Assembly: GCA_033852075.1 (NCBI GenBank)
Contig: JAWSVC010000015.1
Coordinates: forward strand, 244,579-308,578
DNA length: 64,000 nt
Direction: 5' to 3'
DNA from: QZLE01 sp033852075
GTDB lineage: Bacteria; Pseudomonadota; Gammaproteobacteria; QZLD01
Positions 1 to 9,557 of this stretch are shown here, in pieces. A program made the translations under genes and the position numbers. Below the pieces are notes generated by a model. It worked only from the letters and a program-made list of their open reading frames with translations, did no database searches and had not been told where the DNA came from. Within the stretch, counting starts at the first letter, position 1, and each line of letters starts with the position of its first letter.

Positions 1-430
1 ATATCCTATCTAAATGATCAGCAAATTGCTTTTTATCACTTTGATTAAGTGGAGGTGGCCCCGATGTTTGAATACCACTACTTCGCATTGTGTCCATAAA
101 ATCGCGCATATTCAAACGCGATTTAATATTATCCTTGGTAAATAACTCTCCTCTTGGACTTAATGCAACTGCACCTTTTGTTATTATCTCATCCGCAAGA
201 GGTATATCACTTGTTATGACCAAATCCCCTGCTTCAGAGCGTTGCACTATTTCATTATCAGCCACATCAAATCCAGGCATAACCCGCAAAGATTTAATAA
301 ATTTTGACGGAGGAACATTAATAGACTGATTAGCAACTAATGTAACCAATATCTCTTTTCTCTTGGCTGCTCGAAACAGTATTTCTTTAATGGCTACAGG
401 ACATGCATCTGCATCTACCCATATTTTCAT
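1..430 (-). CDS. DUF188 / UPF0178 (YaiI/YqxD family) protein, partial
   Basis: The gene reads from an ATG at 428-430 to the left edge, so its C-terminus is cut by the window. About 143 residues are visible, most of the family's usual length of about 150. The N-terminus reads MKIWVDADACPV, the hallmark start of the DUF188 family. Further on come an SDIPLADE motif, ALSPRGELFT and a GPPPL element, all expected in this family. The fold is PIN/NYN-like with acidic residues that could bind metal, so a nuclease role has been suggested for the family, but no function is established and I claim none. The gene is divergent from the diguanylate cyclase that follows. Family assignment is secure. Confidence 0.92.
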   Translation of the reverse strand, partial: MKIWVDADACPVAIKEILFRAAKRKEILVTLVANQSINVPPSKFIKSLRVMPGFDVADNEIVQRSEAGDLVITSDIPLADEIITKGAVALSPRGELFTKDNIKSRLNMRDFMDTMRSSGIQTSGPPPLNQSDKKQFADHLDRI

Positions 431-584
431 GCATTCTCCTTAAAGGCTAAAAGTTAATCAATAATAACCATAGTAATTCACAGTTTTTAAAGACAATTAC
501 AAAATAATAGCATCCTCATACTATACTAAATTCATTGGTAATTAAGTAGCAATCAAATTGTTATCTCGCAATAAATTAACTGTA

Positions 585-1703
585 ATGGTATCTGAACAAA
601 ACAAAAATGCTAAATCACAGATTTTAGCTAAACAGATCGGGTTTGCTATAGGTCAGTCTGCTACCGATGTAGCTGGCAATGGGCTCTGTGCGCTTATTCT
701 ATACATAGTATTTTTTCCTGTTGTTAATAAATTTATACTTACAGGCTGGCTACTCATAATTATTTTACTCGTAATTAGCAGGATAATTATAGGATATGAA
801 ACATTAAGAAATATCTTTGGAATAAAATCTATAACAACTGTTTATGAATTTTATGTGCCCCACATAATATTTCTTGGCACCATGTGGGGAGCCATAGGGA
901 TAATATGTTTTAACTCAACAGATGCCGCTGAATATCAATTTTTTCTTGTTGTTGAATTAGCAGGAGTTGCCGCAGGTGCAGCCAGCTCCCTGCCTGTTTT
1001 CTGGAGAGTATATCTGGCATTTTTATTACAAATAATGGCCCCTTTAGGAATTATGTTAGTGTTTAAAGATGAAATAATCGCTAACTACTTAGGAATCCTT
1101 ACCTTTTTATTTATGGGTTATTTAGCCATTTCATCAAAAAGAACACACTCTATTATTACTGAAGCACTTCAATCTAGATTCCATATTGAAGAAATGGCTA
1201 GAATCGACACCCTAACCAAAATCCCTAACCGAATGTGTTTTAACGAAAATTTCCTAAGAGAAACTAAAAGAGCAATTAGAAATAAAACCTCACTATCTCT
1301 CCTCTTATGTGATATTGATTACTTTAAAAAAATTAATGATATCTTGGGACATGTAGCAGGAGATTACATTCTGGAAATGGTTGCAACTGTTATTGCACGC
1401 TCTGTTTTTAGATCAACAGATATGGTTGCAAGATATGGTGGTGAAGAATTTATAGTTCTGCTACCAGAAACATCCCCTCAAGATGCTTTAATCGTTGCTG
1501 AAAGAATACGCAGCTCCGTAGAAAAGGCGAATTTAAAACACCCAGATTCCAGTTGCAGCGAAAACGTAACTATCAGTATAGGAATTACAACTGTTGAACC
1601 AGATTCAAATGCAACTGAATCAATAATGAAATCAATTATCGAAATGGCTGACAAATCACTTTATGAAGCTAAAAGAAACGGCAGAAATTGCGTAATGCAG
1701 TAA
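585..1703 (+). CDS. Membrane-bound diguanylate cyclase (GGDEF domain)
   Basis: The protein makes cyclic di-GMP from two GTP at the inner membrane. The N-terminal half (about residues 15-195) holds several hydrophobic membrane segments of no sensor class I recognise. The C-terminal half is a complete GGDEF domain: the active-site loop is GGEEF at about residues 285-289, preceded by ARY, and an RSTD sequence ends five residues before it. That matches the RxxD inhibitory I-site, so product inhibition is likely. There is no EAL domain, so it should be a synthase only. The reading frame is open from a TTG at 558, but I take the ATG at 585 as start; neither has a good Shine-Dalgarno. It ends 20 bases before the next gene, so the two may be co-transcribed. 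Confidence 0.9.
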   Translation: MVSEQNKNAKSQILAKQIGFAIGQSATDVAGNGLCALILYIVFFPVVNKFILTGWLLIIILLVISRIIIGYETLRNIFGIKSITTVYEFYVPHIIFLGTMWGAIGIICFNSTDAAEYQFFLVVELAGVAAGAASSLPVFWRVYLAFLLQIMAPLGIMLVFKDEIIANYLGILTFLFMGYLAISSKRTHSIITEALQSRFHIEEMARIDTLTKIPNRMCFNENFLRETKRAIRNKTSLSLLLCDIDYFKKINDILGHVAGDYILEMVATVIARSVFRSTDMVARYGGEEFIVLLPETSPQDALIVAERIRSSVEKANLKHPDSSCSENVTISIGITTVEPDSNATESIMKSIIEMADKSLYEAKRNGRNCVMQ

Positions 1704-1723
1704 AAAACCATAAGGAGCAGAAC

Positions 1724-2803
1724 ATGAAGTCTCTACTTATCAAAATATTTAGTATTAAACTGATTACCATATTAATGCTTCTCATAAGCGATTCAGCTAT
1801 GGCAATTCAATTAAATATGAAACAATTTGCCGTAGTAGATCAACAAATGAATGGTATTCCTGCCTTTAGAATATTGGCTCCAAGCAATTGGCAACTTAAC
1901 GGTGGTTTAACATGGAACCATAACCTGGTTAACCTTGTAACTGCAAATATTGCCATTACGGCACCAGATAAATCAGCAGGCTTTTACGTTCACCCATCAC
2001 CTATGTTTATCAGCGGTCAAATTCAATATCAATGGCAACAGGGACAACTATATCTAGGTATGATAGTTATGCCTATGCCAAATAGTCCTACAGAATTTAT
2101 CCAACAAATTGTAATTCCTGAACAAAGACCACATGCAACAAATCTAAAATTGATTCAAGAAGAGGATCTGTCTTCCTGGGCTGCAAATATTGCTGCTACC
2201 ACAGCTCAATCCGGCAACATGCCACAAGGATTTGGCGTTAGAGCCCGCTTTGCTTATACAGAAAACGGTAAAAAGTGGGAAGAAGATTTTTATTGCGCCA
2301 TACTCGTTTCAAGAGCTGGTCCACAAAATATGTTTTGGCTAGCAGATAGAAATTTATCAGTTCGCACTGAAGTAGGAAAACTAAATTCGATACAACCGTT
2401 AGCCAATGCGTTTGTAAACTCTTTTAGACTTGAAAAACGCTGGTATGGACACTTTTTACAAATACAACAACAATGGATAGCAGCTCAACAGCGCGGAATT
2501 GCAAGCGCTGGTGCATTAAGTGATGCTATTAGTAAGAGTAATGACCAATTCAATCAGTCCATGATGCAATCATGGAATGCGCGGCAACAATCAGAAGATC
2601 GCGCCAACAGAGAATTTAGTGAATACATTAGAGGTTCTGAAAATTATAACGATACCGTCAATGGAACCAATGTTGAACTACCTGGTGGTTATGCGCACAC
2701 TTGGACTAATACCCAAGGTGAATACATCCTGACTGATGACGCGGGGTTTAATCCAAACAGAAATTCAAATCTCAATTGGGAAACGATTAGGCCACTAAGA
2801 TAA
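1724..2803 (+). CDS. Secreted protein of unknown function
   Basis: The predicted product has 359 residues. The start is the ATG at 1724, preceded by AAGGAG at 1712-1717; an open frame further upstream has no ribosome site and would overlap the cyclase gene. Residues 1-28 form a signal peptide ending in SAMA, so the mature protein is exported. The body has an early segment rich in Asn, Trp and Ile, then from about residue 235 a Gln-rich, probably helical stretch (QQQWIAAQQRG) and a charged tail. I see no catalytic motif and do not recognise the family. Its position 20 bases after a diguanylate cyclase gene hints at co-expression with c-di-GMP signalling, for example as a surface or biofilm protein, but this is only inference. 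Confidence 0.75.
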   Translation: MKSLLIKIFSIKLITILMLLISDSAMAIQLNMKQFAVVDQQMNGIPAFRILAPSNWQLNGGLTWNHNLVNLVTANIAITAPDKSAGFYVHPSPMFISGQIQYQWQQGQLYLGMIVMPMPNSPTEFIQQIVIPEQRPHATNLKLIQEEDLSSWAANIAATTAQSGNMPQGFGVRARFAYTENGKKWEEDFYCAILVSRAGPQNMFWLADRNLSVRTEVGKLNSIQPLANAFVNSFRLEKRWYGHFLQIQQQWIAAQQRGIASAGALSDAISKSNDQFNQSMMQSWNARQQSEDRANREFSEYIRGSENYNDTVNGTNVELPGGYAHTWTNTQGEYILTDDAGFNPNRNSNLNWETIRPLR

Positions 2804-2831
2804 ATAGACCATAGCAAAAAATCCCATAAAG

Positions 2832-3641
2832 CTATTTTACATTTAATTTTAGCCAGCCTATCAATTCATCAGCGGCATCTTGCCAATATGGATCAAGCAT
2901 CATCATATGCGATGATTTAGGTAGAAAAACTGGTTCACAACCAAGCTTATGAGCAGACTTTCTGATTGAGTCTACAGAAAATATCATATCTTTTTTTCCG
3001 CCCATAAAGTGTAGAGGAATATCTTTAAGGTCATTTTTAGTTGGCATTTCTGCAACGATTACATCCCAGATAGTATTAAATGATTCTGGTTGAAATAGAG
3101 GCCTATATCGAATCAGGTCTTTCATTGGGGTATCAGGGGTAAATAGTGATTTGCGCGCAAAATCAGGAGTAGCAAATGAGCTACCAAACATTTGCACCAA
3201 CTGTATCTGCATCATACTCATTGGATCACGCATTGCAATCTCCATAGATGATGGAGCAACTCCGTGATATGGTACTGCAGACATAAATACCGCACCCTTA
3301 CACTGCGCCTGGTGTTCATGTTTTTTTAGATATTGCTGAACAACAGCACCTCCCATTGAATGTCCAACCAACACCACTTCCTCTTTTACATTATGTAAAA
3401 TAACCTGCTCAACATCTTTAACGTATTCTCTAATTCCATAAGAATGCACAAACATGCGCCCCCAACTTCTTCCATGGCCACGCAAACTTATGGCATAAAC
3501 CTCAAAACCAAGATCAGCAAAATAAGGTAGAAAATTCTCTTCCCAACACCAGGCTCCAACATAGGCGCCATGAACAAATAAAATTGGTGTTTTAAACTTC
3601 TTTTCTGCGGGGATATGATGTAGAACTTCAAGATTTGACAT
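2832..3641 (-). CDS. Alpha/beta hydrolase (lysophospholipase-like)
   Basis: This is a 269-residue alpha/beta hydrolase of the Hydrolase_4 / monoglyceride lipase-like group, without signal peptide and therefore cytoplasmic. The oxyanion region HGAYVGAW lies near residues 24-31, the nucleophile elbow is GHSMGG with Ser95, and near the C-terminus come the likely acid (KKDMIF) and the catalytic His in KSSHMMMLDP. The triad is complete. Length is normal for the family. Substrate cannot be told from sequence; esters of fatty acids are the usual guess. The gene follows truB on the same strand after 116 bases, in the place where rpsO and pnp usually lie, so it may be read through from the translation operon or have its own promoter. 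Confidence 0.88.
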   Translation of the reverse strand: MSNLEVLHHIPAEKKFKTPILFVHGAYVGAWCWEENFLPYFADLGFEVYAISLRGHGRSWGRMFVHSYGIREYVKDVEQVILHNVKEEVVLVGHSMGGAVVQQYLKKHEHQAQCKGAVFMSAVPYHGVAPSSMEIAMRDPMSMMQIQLVQMFGSSFATPDFARKSLFTPDTPMKDLIRYRPLFQPESFNTIWDVIVAEMPTKNDLKDIPLHFMGGKKDMIFSVDSIRKSAHKLGCEPVFLPKSSHMMMLDPYWQDAADELIGWLKLNVK

Positions 3642-3757
3642 TAGATACTCCGATACTGATTAACAAATAATAGCGAAGCTGTAGGTTAATTACAAACTGA
3701 AGTTCCAGTTAATGAATTACAGTCATTAAATTACAGGATTTTATTCCTCAACAAGCC

Positions 3758-4669
3758 TTATAACTGAAAAACTCGCTTTGGAGCATAGCCTCCATAACCA
3801 TCCCCTTGAGCAATACCAATTAACTCTCCTTTTAGATCGTAAACTTTTACAAGAGAATCATAATTTTGGCCGGAAACCATTAGCTGCTGCCCTCTCCTGA
3901 AATAAAACACCATATCATCATCAATAGATATTGATGACCAATTCGGTAAGGCAGTATCCGTTGGGAGTACAATAGAATCGAGCTCTGATTGACCTACATC
4001 TTGCAAAGTACGGATTTCATCAAGAGAAACTAGTTTATTTACCGGAAATGGATCAACGGATATTCTATGCAACCTAGAAACATAAGCTCCGCTCTCTAGT
4101 TTTTCACCAATATCTTGCGCTAATGAACGAACGTATGTCCCTTTACTGCATTTTACTTCCAAGGATATGGTATCACTAGTAAAATCAGCTAATACAAGCT
4201 CATGGATTGTTACACGCCGAGGTTTACGCTTTACTTCCACCCCTTTGCGGGCAAGTTCATATAGGCGTTTTCCGTCTTGTTTTAAAGCTGAATACATTGG
4301 TGGAATTTGATCAATTTCACCAATAAACTGCTGTAATACTAAGTTTATATTTTCTTCCGATAAAAAAGGTACAGGAAAGGTATTAATAACCTCTCCTTCA
4401 ACATCACCAGTACTTGTTACCTGCCCCAGCTTACAATCAAAGCTATAACGCTTATCGGCATCTAAGAGAAACGCTGACACCTTAGTTGCTTCACCAAAAC
4501 AGATTGGTAACATTCCAGTCGCTAAAGGATCAAGACTGCCTGTATGTCCAGCCTTTTGAGCGTTATAGATGTTTTTGACAATTTGCAATGCCTTATTGGA
4601 GCTAAGTTCGTATGGTTTATCCAACAAAACAATACCATTTAATGGTCTGCCTTTTTTCTTTTTTGCCAT
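3758..4669 (-). CDS. truB: tRNA pseudouridine(55) synthase TruB
   Basis: TruB converts uridine 55 in the T-loop of tRNAs to pseudouridine. The protein has 303 residues, the normal length. It carries the family core GHTGSLDPLATGML with the catalytic Asp at residue 47, the GEIDQIPPMYSALKQDG segment that shapes the active site, and the KCSKGTYVRSLAQD motif. The C-terminal part (about 240-303) corresponds to the small PUA-like domain of the bacterial enzyme. It is the last recognised gene of the rimP-nusA-infB-rbfA-truB block, 112 bases downstream of rbfA on the same strand. In most relatives rpsO and pnp come next; they do not here. Confidence 0.98.
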   Translation of the reverse strand: MAKKKKGRPLNGIVLLDKPYELSSNKALQIVKNIYNAQKAGHTGSLDPLATGMLPICFGEATKVSAFLLDADKRYSFDCKLGQVTSTGDVEGEVINTFPVPFLSEENINLVLQQFIGEIDQIPPMYSALKQDGKRLYELARKGVEVKRKPRRVTIHELVLADFTSDTISLEVKCSKGTYVRSLAQDIGEKLESGAYVSRLHRISVDPFPVNKLVSLDEIRTLQDVGQSELDSIVLPTDTALPNWSSISIDDDMVFYFRRGQQLMVSGQNYDSLVKVYDLKGELIGIAQGDGYGGYAPKRVFQL

Positions 4670-4781
4670 AAGTAATTTACTTTTTAGATAACAGTATCTG
4701 TACTTGGGGAAAGTTTAAGAATGTCATTACCCAACATTATTGGGCAACTTAGTGAATACAGGACCCTGATTTTTAGAACAA

Positions 4782-5159
4782 CTATTCTTCATCCGGAAGG
4801 CCTGGATCTGAAGCTCTAGCCTTATCAATTAAATCAGATATTTGTGATGCATTTTCAAATGCATTATCGTAGATAAATTTCAATTGAGGAACGGTTCTAA
4901 TCTTCATCCCTTTACCTAATAAAGAGCGTAAATAACCAGCAGCTCTATTTAGAATTTCACCACTTTGAAGATTTTGCTCTTGGGTACCGCCAAGAACAGT
5001 AAAATAAACCTTAGCAATAGCAAGATCACCTGCAACCTCAACTTCTGAAATAGTAATCATACCAATACGTGGATCTTTGATCTCTTTACGAATCAATACT
5101 GACAAGTCACGTTGAATTTGATCACTAACTCGTTGGTTTCTTGAAAAGTCTTTTGGCAT
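4782..5159 (-). CDS. rbfA: Ribosome-binding factor A
   Basis: RbfA binds the 30S subunit and helps maturation of the 5' end of 16S rRNA, notably in the cold. The product of 125 residues has the full KH-type fold: RVSDQIQRDLSVLIRKEIKD at the start, DPRIGMITISEVEVAGDLA in the middle, and the RTVPQLKFIYDNAFENA segment. Length and motif order are normal. It lies 132 bases downstream of infB, the gap being filled by a pair of palindromic ATTCCC...GGGAAT repeats, and upstream of truB on the same strand. Identification is by unmistakable family motifs and by synteny. Confidence 0.97.
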   Translation of the reverse strand: MPKDFSRNQRVSDQIQRDLSVLIRKEIKDPRIGMITISEVEVAGDLAIAKVYFTVLGGTQEQNLQSGEILNRAAGYLRSLLGKGMKIRTVPQLKFIYDNAFENASQISDLIDKARASDPGLPDEE

Positions 5160-5185
5160 AGTTGTCTCTATTAATATTACGCATC

Positions 5186-5255
5186 ATTCCCAACCTAATT
5201 GGGAATCTCGATAGTTAGTGCATATTAAGCTCGAGATTCCCGCCTTCGCGGGAAT
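5186..5255. repeat. Pair of dRS3-like palindromes between infB and rbfA
   Basis: Two 20-21 base palindromes stand 29 bases apart: 5186-5206 (ATTCCC, 9 bases, GGGAAT) and 5236-5255 (ATTCCC, 8 bases, GGGAAT). The second fits the neisserial dRS3 consensus ATTCCC-N8-GGGAAT exactly. In addition GGGAATCTCGA (5201-5211) and TCGAGATTCCC (5231-5241) form an 11-base inverted repeat around the spacer, so the whole unit can fold in two ways. It sits inside the translation operon, where such hairpins could attenuate transcription or stabilise the infB messenger. Resemblance to dRS3 is by consensus only. Confidence 0.7.
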
Positions 5256-5291
5256 GACGCACTAATTTTATAATGACGTGTAAATTATACC

Positions 5292-7967
5292 TTAAATCTC
5301 ACGAGCTACTTCGTAATTTTCAAAGCACTCGATCTGATCACCAACTTTAACGTCATTATAGTTTCTAACACCAATACCACATTCCGTACCGGCCTTTACT
5401 TCGTTTACATCGTCTTTAAATCTGCGTAGAGATTCAAGCTCACCTTCATAGATCACAACATTGTCACGAAGTACACGTATTGGGTTACTACGTTTAACGT
5501 TACCTTCAATTACCAAACAACCAGCAATAGCCCCAATGGCAGATGATCTAAATACATCACGAACCTCTGCAAGACCAATAATTTGCTCTTTCATTTCTGG
5601 TGACAGCATACCACTTAACGCTTTTCTAACGTCATCAATTACATCATAGATCACGCTGTAGTAACGAACATCAACATCTTCAGACTCAATCAATCTTCTG
5701 CCAGTGGCATCTGCACGAACGTTAAAACCAATTAAAATAGCCTGTGAGGCAATAGCCAGATGTACATCAGACTCATTAATACCACCAACATTTGCTGCAA
5801 CTACATTAACAGTCACTTCGTCATTAGAAAGTTTAATCAATGATTCTTGCAATGCTTCAGCACTACCCTGAACATCAGATTTAATAAATACATTAAGAGT
5901 AGCTTTTTCACCTTCTCCCATTTGAGAGAAGAACTGATCAAGCTTCGCAGCCTTTTGCTGTGCAAGTTTGGTATCACGATACTTACCTTGTCTGAATAGA
6001 GCTATCTCTCTGGCCTTCTTTTCATCCTTAAGTACCATCACATCATCACCAGCATTAGGTACACCAGAAAGTCCAAGTATCACTGCTGGCATAGAAGGTC
6101 CAACATTATTTGTAGGCTTACCATCTTCATCAAGAAGTGATCGAACCCTTCCGAACTCTTTACCTGATAAAACAATATCCCCCTTAGCAAGATCACCATG
6201 CTGAATAAGGATAGTTGCAACCGGACCGCGACCTTTATCTAAGCTAGCTTCAAGAACAACACCTGCCGCAGGTACATTCTTCTTGGCTGTTAGCTCCATG
6301 ATTTCTGACTGTAGCAAAATAGCATCCAAAAGATCTGATATACCATCACCTGTTTTAGCAGAAACATTTACAAACATATTTTCACCACCCCAATCTTCCG
6401 GGATGATTTCATAACCTGAAAGCTCTTGCTTTACCTTATCAGGCTGTGCTTCTGGCTTATCAATTTTATTAACAGCAACGATAATTGGAACACCGGCAGC
6501 TTTAGCGTGTTGTATGGCCTCAACTGTCTGTGGCATAACACCATCATCAGCAGCTACAACCAAAATAACAATATCGGTTACAGATGCACCACGTGAACGC
6601 ATTGCGGTAAATGCCGCGTGCCCAGGAGTATCAATAAACGAGATCACCCCTTTTTCAGTTTCTACATGATATGCACCTATATGTTGAGTAATTCCACCTG
6701 CTTCACCACTGGTAACACGTGAACTACGAATATAATCAAGTAATGAGGTTTTACCATGATCAACATGCCCCATAACAGTAACTACTGGTGGCCTTGGAAC
6801 CTCTTCACCATCAATATGTGCATCACGTAAAATATCTTCTTCAATCGCATTGGCACTTGAGAAGGTATAGTTATGCCCCATCTCTTCAACCACTAAACCT
6901 GCTGTTTCTTGATCAAGAACCTGATTGATGGTTGCCATAGTTCCCATCTTCATCATTTCTTTAATTACTTCACCAGCCTTAATACTCAGCTTTTTCGCAA
7001 GTTCAGCAACAGATATGGTTTCAGGTATTACAACATTCTTAACTACAGGAGCCGTAGGTTTAGCAAACTCCTGGGTTAAAGTTGAGGTTATAGGGCCTTG
7101 TTTACCCTTACCTTTGCCTTTAGCTCCGCGACCTTTATCATCACCTACCGTTTTCTTTTTACCCTTTTTCTTAGATGAAGGCGACTCTTCTTCATAATAG
7201 TCTTCACTTTCATGAGTACGGTGTTTTTTAGCACCTTTCTTTGGCTTCTTATCTTCTTTACGGCCACCTTCCTTACTTTCAGAAGCACTCATCTCAGCCT
7301 CTAAGGCTGCAATTTTTTGCTTTTCATCAAGCTCTGGCTCTGCTTTAGCAACCTTCTTAGGTTTTTCGCGTTTGCCTTCTGCCACAGGTTTAATTTCAAC
7401 CTCAGACTCTTCAGCAGCAACAACTTCTGGCTCCTGGGCCTGAACAATCTCTTCAGCAGCCTCAGTTTCCACCTTCTTTGCGGCCTCTTTTTCCGCTTCA
7501 AGACGTGCCTTTTCAGCAGCTTCTTTTTCTGCCTTTAGCTTTTCTTCATGCTCTTTTTTTGCCTGTTCAGCAGCTTGCTGTTGTTCCTGCTCTTCTTTTA
7601 TCTTTAGAGCTTCTTCCTCAAGCCTTTTGCGCTCTTCATCAATAATTGATGAACGCTTAACATAAGTCCTTTTCTTACGAACCTCAACATTTACAGTTCT
7701 AGCCCCGCGCTGTCCCGAAGAAGAAGAAAGTTTAATCTCACTATGAGTTTTTCTTTTTAAGGTAATCTTCTTAGGTGCGGAATCAGAAGTATCATCGCCC
7801 TTACCATGAGAAGCTCGTAAAAATGCCAACAGAGCCGTCTTTTCATCATCGGTAATCGTTGAATCTTCACTCTCTGCCTCAATCCCAGCTTCCTTAAGTT
7901 GGGATAGCAACTTATCGGCAGGTATTCCTACAATCTCAGCAAATTGTTTAACAGTTACATCCGACAA
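5292..7967 (-). CDS. infB: Translation initiation factor IF-2
   Basis: IF-2 is the GTPase that delivers initiator fMet-tRNA to the 30S subunit and promotes subunit joining. The 891-residue protein has the usual proteobacterial plan: an N-terminal IF2_N domain (MSDVTVKQFAEIVG), a long Lys/Glu/Ala-rich linker (about 90-290), a second IF2_N domain, then the G domain with GHVDHGKT, DTPGHAAF and NKIDKPEAQ, and domains II to IV. The start codon is TTG at 7965-7967, with GGGAGAAG four bases before it. The gene follows nusA by 75 bases. It shares its locus with the initiator tRNA at 10237-10313, its main ligand. Confidence 0.98.
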   Translation of the reverse strand: MSDVTVKQFAEIVGIPADKLLSQLKEAGIEAESEDSTITDDEKTALLAFLRASHGKGDDTSDSAPKKITLKRKTHSEIKLSSSSGQRGARTVNVEVRKKRTYVKRSSIIDEERKRLEEEALKIKEEQEQQQAAEQAKKEHEEKLKAEKEAAEKARLEAEKEAAKKVETEAAEEIVQAQEPEVVAAEESEVEIKPVAEGKREKPKKVAKAEPELDEKQKIAALEAEMSASESKEGGRKEDKKPKKGAKKHRTHESEDYYEEESPSSKKKGKKKTVGDDKGRGAKGKGKGKQGPITSTLTQEFAKPTAPVVKNVVIPETISVAELAKKLSIKAGEVIKEMMKMGTMATINQVLDQETAGLVVEEMGHNYTFSSANAIEEDILRDAHIDGEEVPRPPVVTVMGHVDHGKTSLLDYIRSSRVTSGEAGGITQHIGAYHVETEKGVISFIDTPGHAAFTAMRSRGASVTDIVILVVAADDGVMPQTVEAIQHAKAAGVPIIVAVNKIDKPEAQPDKVKQELSGYEIIPEDWGGENMFVNVSAKTGDGISDLLDAILLQSEIMELTAKKNVPAAGVVLEASLDKGRGPVATILIQHGDLAKGDIVLSGKEFGRVRSLLDEDGKPTNNVGPSMPAVILGLSGVPNAGDDVMVLKDEKKAREIALFRQGKYRDTKLAQQKAAKLDQFFSQMGEGEKATLNVFIKSDVQGSAEALQESLIKLSNDEVTVNVVAANVGGINESDVHLAIASQAILIGFNVRADATGRRLIESEDVDVRYYSVIYDVIDDVRKALSGMLSPEMKEQIIGLAEVRDVFRSSAIGAIAGCLVIEGNVKRSNPIRVLRDNVVIYEGELESLRRFKDDVNEVKAGTECGIGVRNYNDVKVGDQIECFENYEVAREI

Positions 7968-8042
7968 TTAACTTCTCCCTATCTCTTTCATTCCGAAGAA
8001 TTTATTTAAAACCAAACTCAAAAAAATATATAGCAAATAATA

Positions 8043-9536
8043 TTACTCTGCGTCTTCAGCAAACCATGGCTCACGAGCTTTCATAATAAGCTGACCAGCA
8101 CGATCTTCATCCAAACCTTCGATTTCAATAATATCGTCTACGGCCTGTTCAGCTAGATCTTCCATTGTACATACGCCAATTGCAGCAAGTGCATTTGCTA
8201 AAGAATTATCCATTCCTTCCATCTCAAGCAAATCTTGAGCTGGCTCAGTGCCACCAGTTTCTTCTGTTGCAATAGCTTGTGTGATCAATACATCTCTTGC
8301 TCTTGAACGCAATGCTTCTACTATTTCATCATCGAATTCTTCAATGCTAAGCATTTCAGCAATTGGTACATACGCAACCTCTTCGAGAGAGGTGAAACCT
8401 TCCTCTACAAGGATTGCTGCAACATCTTCATCAAGATCCATTTTTTCCATGAACATTCTGATAGTTTCAGTTGCTTCTTCTTCATTTTTAGCAGTGGCTT
8501 CTTCAAGAGTCATAACATTTAACGTCCAACCAGTAAGTTCACTAGCAAGACGAACGTTTTGACCACCTCTACCAATAGCCTGTGACAGCTGAGCTTCTTG
8601 TACAGCAACATCCATACTCTGCTCATCTTCATCTACAACTATAGAATCCACCTCTGCTGGTGCCATTGAGTTAATTACATACTGCGCTGGATTTTCATCC
8701 CATAACACGATATCAATTCTTTCGCCTGCAAGCTCATTTGAAACCGCTTGCACACGGGCACCACGCATACCAACACATGCCCCAACCGGATCAATACGTT
8801 GATCATTCGTAAGGACAGCAATTTTGGCTCTAGCACCTGGATCTCTGGCACTACCTCTGATCTCAATAAGGCCTTCTCCAATCTCAGGAACCTCAATACG
8901 GAAAAGCTCTTCTAAAAACTTTGAATCAGTTCGACTCATGAATAATTGAGGACCACGAGTTTCAAGCCTAACATCCTGTAAATATGCACGTAATCTGTCA
9001 CCATTTCTTACCGCTTCACGAGGAATCATGTCATCACGACTAATAAACGCTTCAACATTATTCCCTAAATCAAGAAATACATTACCGCGCTCAATCCGTT
9101 TAACAACACCAGTAAGCAATTCGCCAACCCTGTCTTGGAATGCATCAACAACCTTGGCTCTTTCTGCTTCCCTTACCTTTTGAACAATAACCTGTTTAGC
9201 TGTTTGGGCAGCAATTCTACCGAAAGGCACTGAATCAATCTGCTCTTCAATATACCCCTCAATTTCAATTTCAGGGTCTTTCTCTTTCGCATCTTTCAGG
9301 AAAATTTCTTTATCAGGGCTTTCCATCTCTGCGTCGTCTTCAATCACAAGCCAACGTCTGAAGGTATCATATTCACCTGAGTCACGATCAATTGAAACTC
9401 GCGCATCAATATCTTCTTTATGACCTTTGCGCGTTGCAGAAGCTAATGCTAACTCCATCGCTTCGAAGATTATTTCAATATCAACGTCTTTCTCATTAGA
9501 GACCGCTTCAATTACTAGCAGTAGTTCTTTACTCAT
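8043..9536 (-). CDS. nusA: Transcription termination/antitermination factor NusA
   Basis: NusA binds RNA polymerase and nascent RNA and controls pausing, intrinsic termination and antitermination. The product has about 497 residues. It has the N-terminal polymerase-binding domain (MSKELLLVIEAVSNEK), an S1 domain near 135-200 (VKRIERGNVFLDLG), two KH domains (including DPVGACVGMRGARVQAVSNE and IGRGGQNVRLASELTGW), and two C-terminal acidic repeats (about 365-490), as in gammaproteobacteria. I chose ATG at 9534-9536 because GGGG and GGA lie at good spacing; a TTG two codons upstream sits too close to them. It follows rimP after 21 bases in the same operon. Confidence 0.97.
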   Translation of the reverse strand: MSKELLLVIEAVSNEKDVDIEIIFEAMELALASATRKGHKEDIDARVSIDRDSGEYDTFRRWLVIEDDAEMESPDKEIFLKDAKEKDPEIEIEGYIEEQIDSVPFGRIAAQTAKQVIVQKVREAERAKVVDAFQDRVGELLTGVVKRIERGNVFLDLGNNVEAFISRDDMIPREAVRNGDRLRAYLQDVRLETRGPQLFMSRTDSKFLEELFRIEVPEIGEGLIEIRGSARDPGARAKIAVLTNDQRIDPVGACVGMRGARVQAVSNELAGERIDIVLWDENPAQYVINSMAPAEVDSIVVDEDEQSMDVAVQEAQLSQAIGRGGQNVRLASELTGWTLNVMTLEEATAKNEEEATETIRMFMEKMDLDEDVAAILVEEGFTSLEEVAYVPIAEMLSIEEFDDEIVEALRSRARDVLITQAIATEETGGTEPAQDLLEMEGMDNSLANALAAIGVCTMEDLAEQAVDDIIEIEGLDEDRAGQLIMKAREPWFAEDAE

Positions 9537-9557
9537 TTCCAAGCCCCGACATAATTG

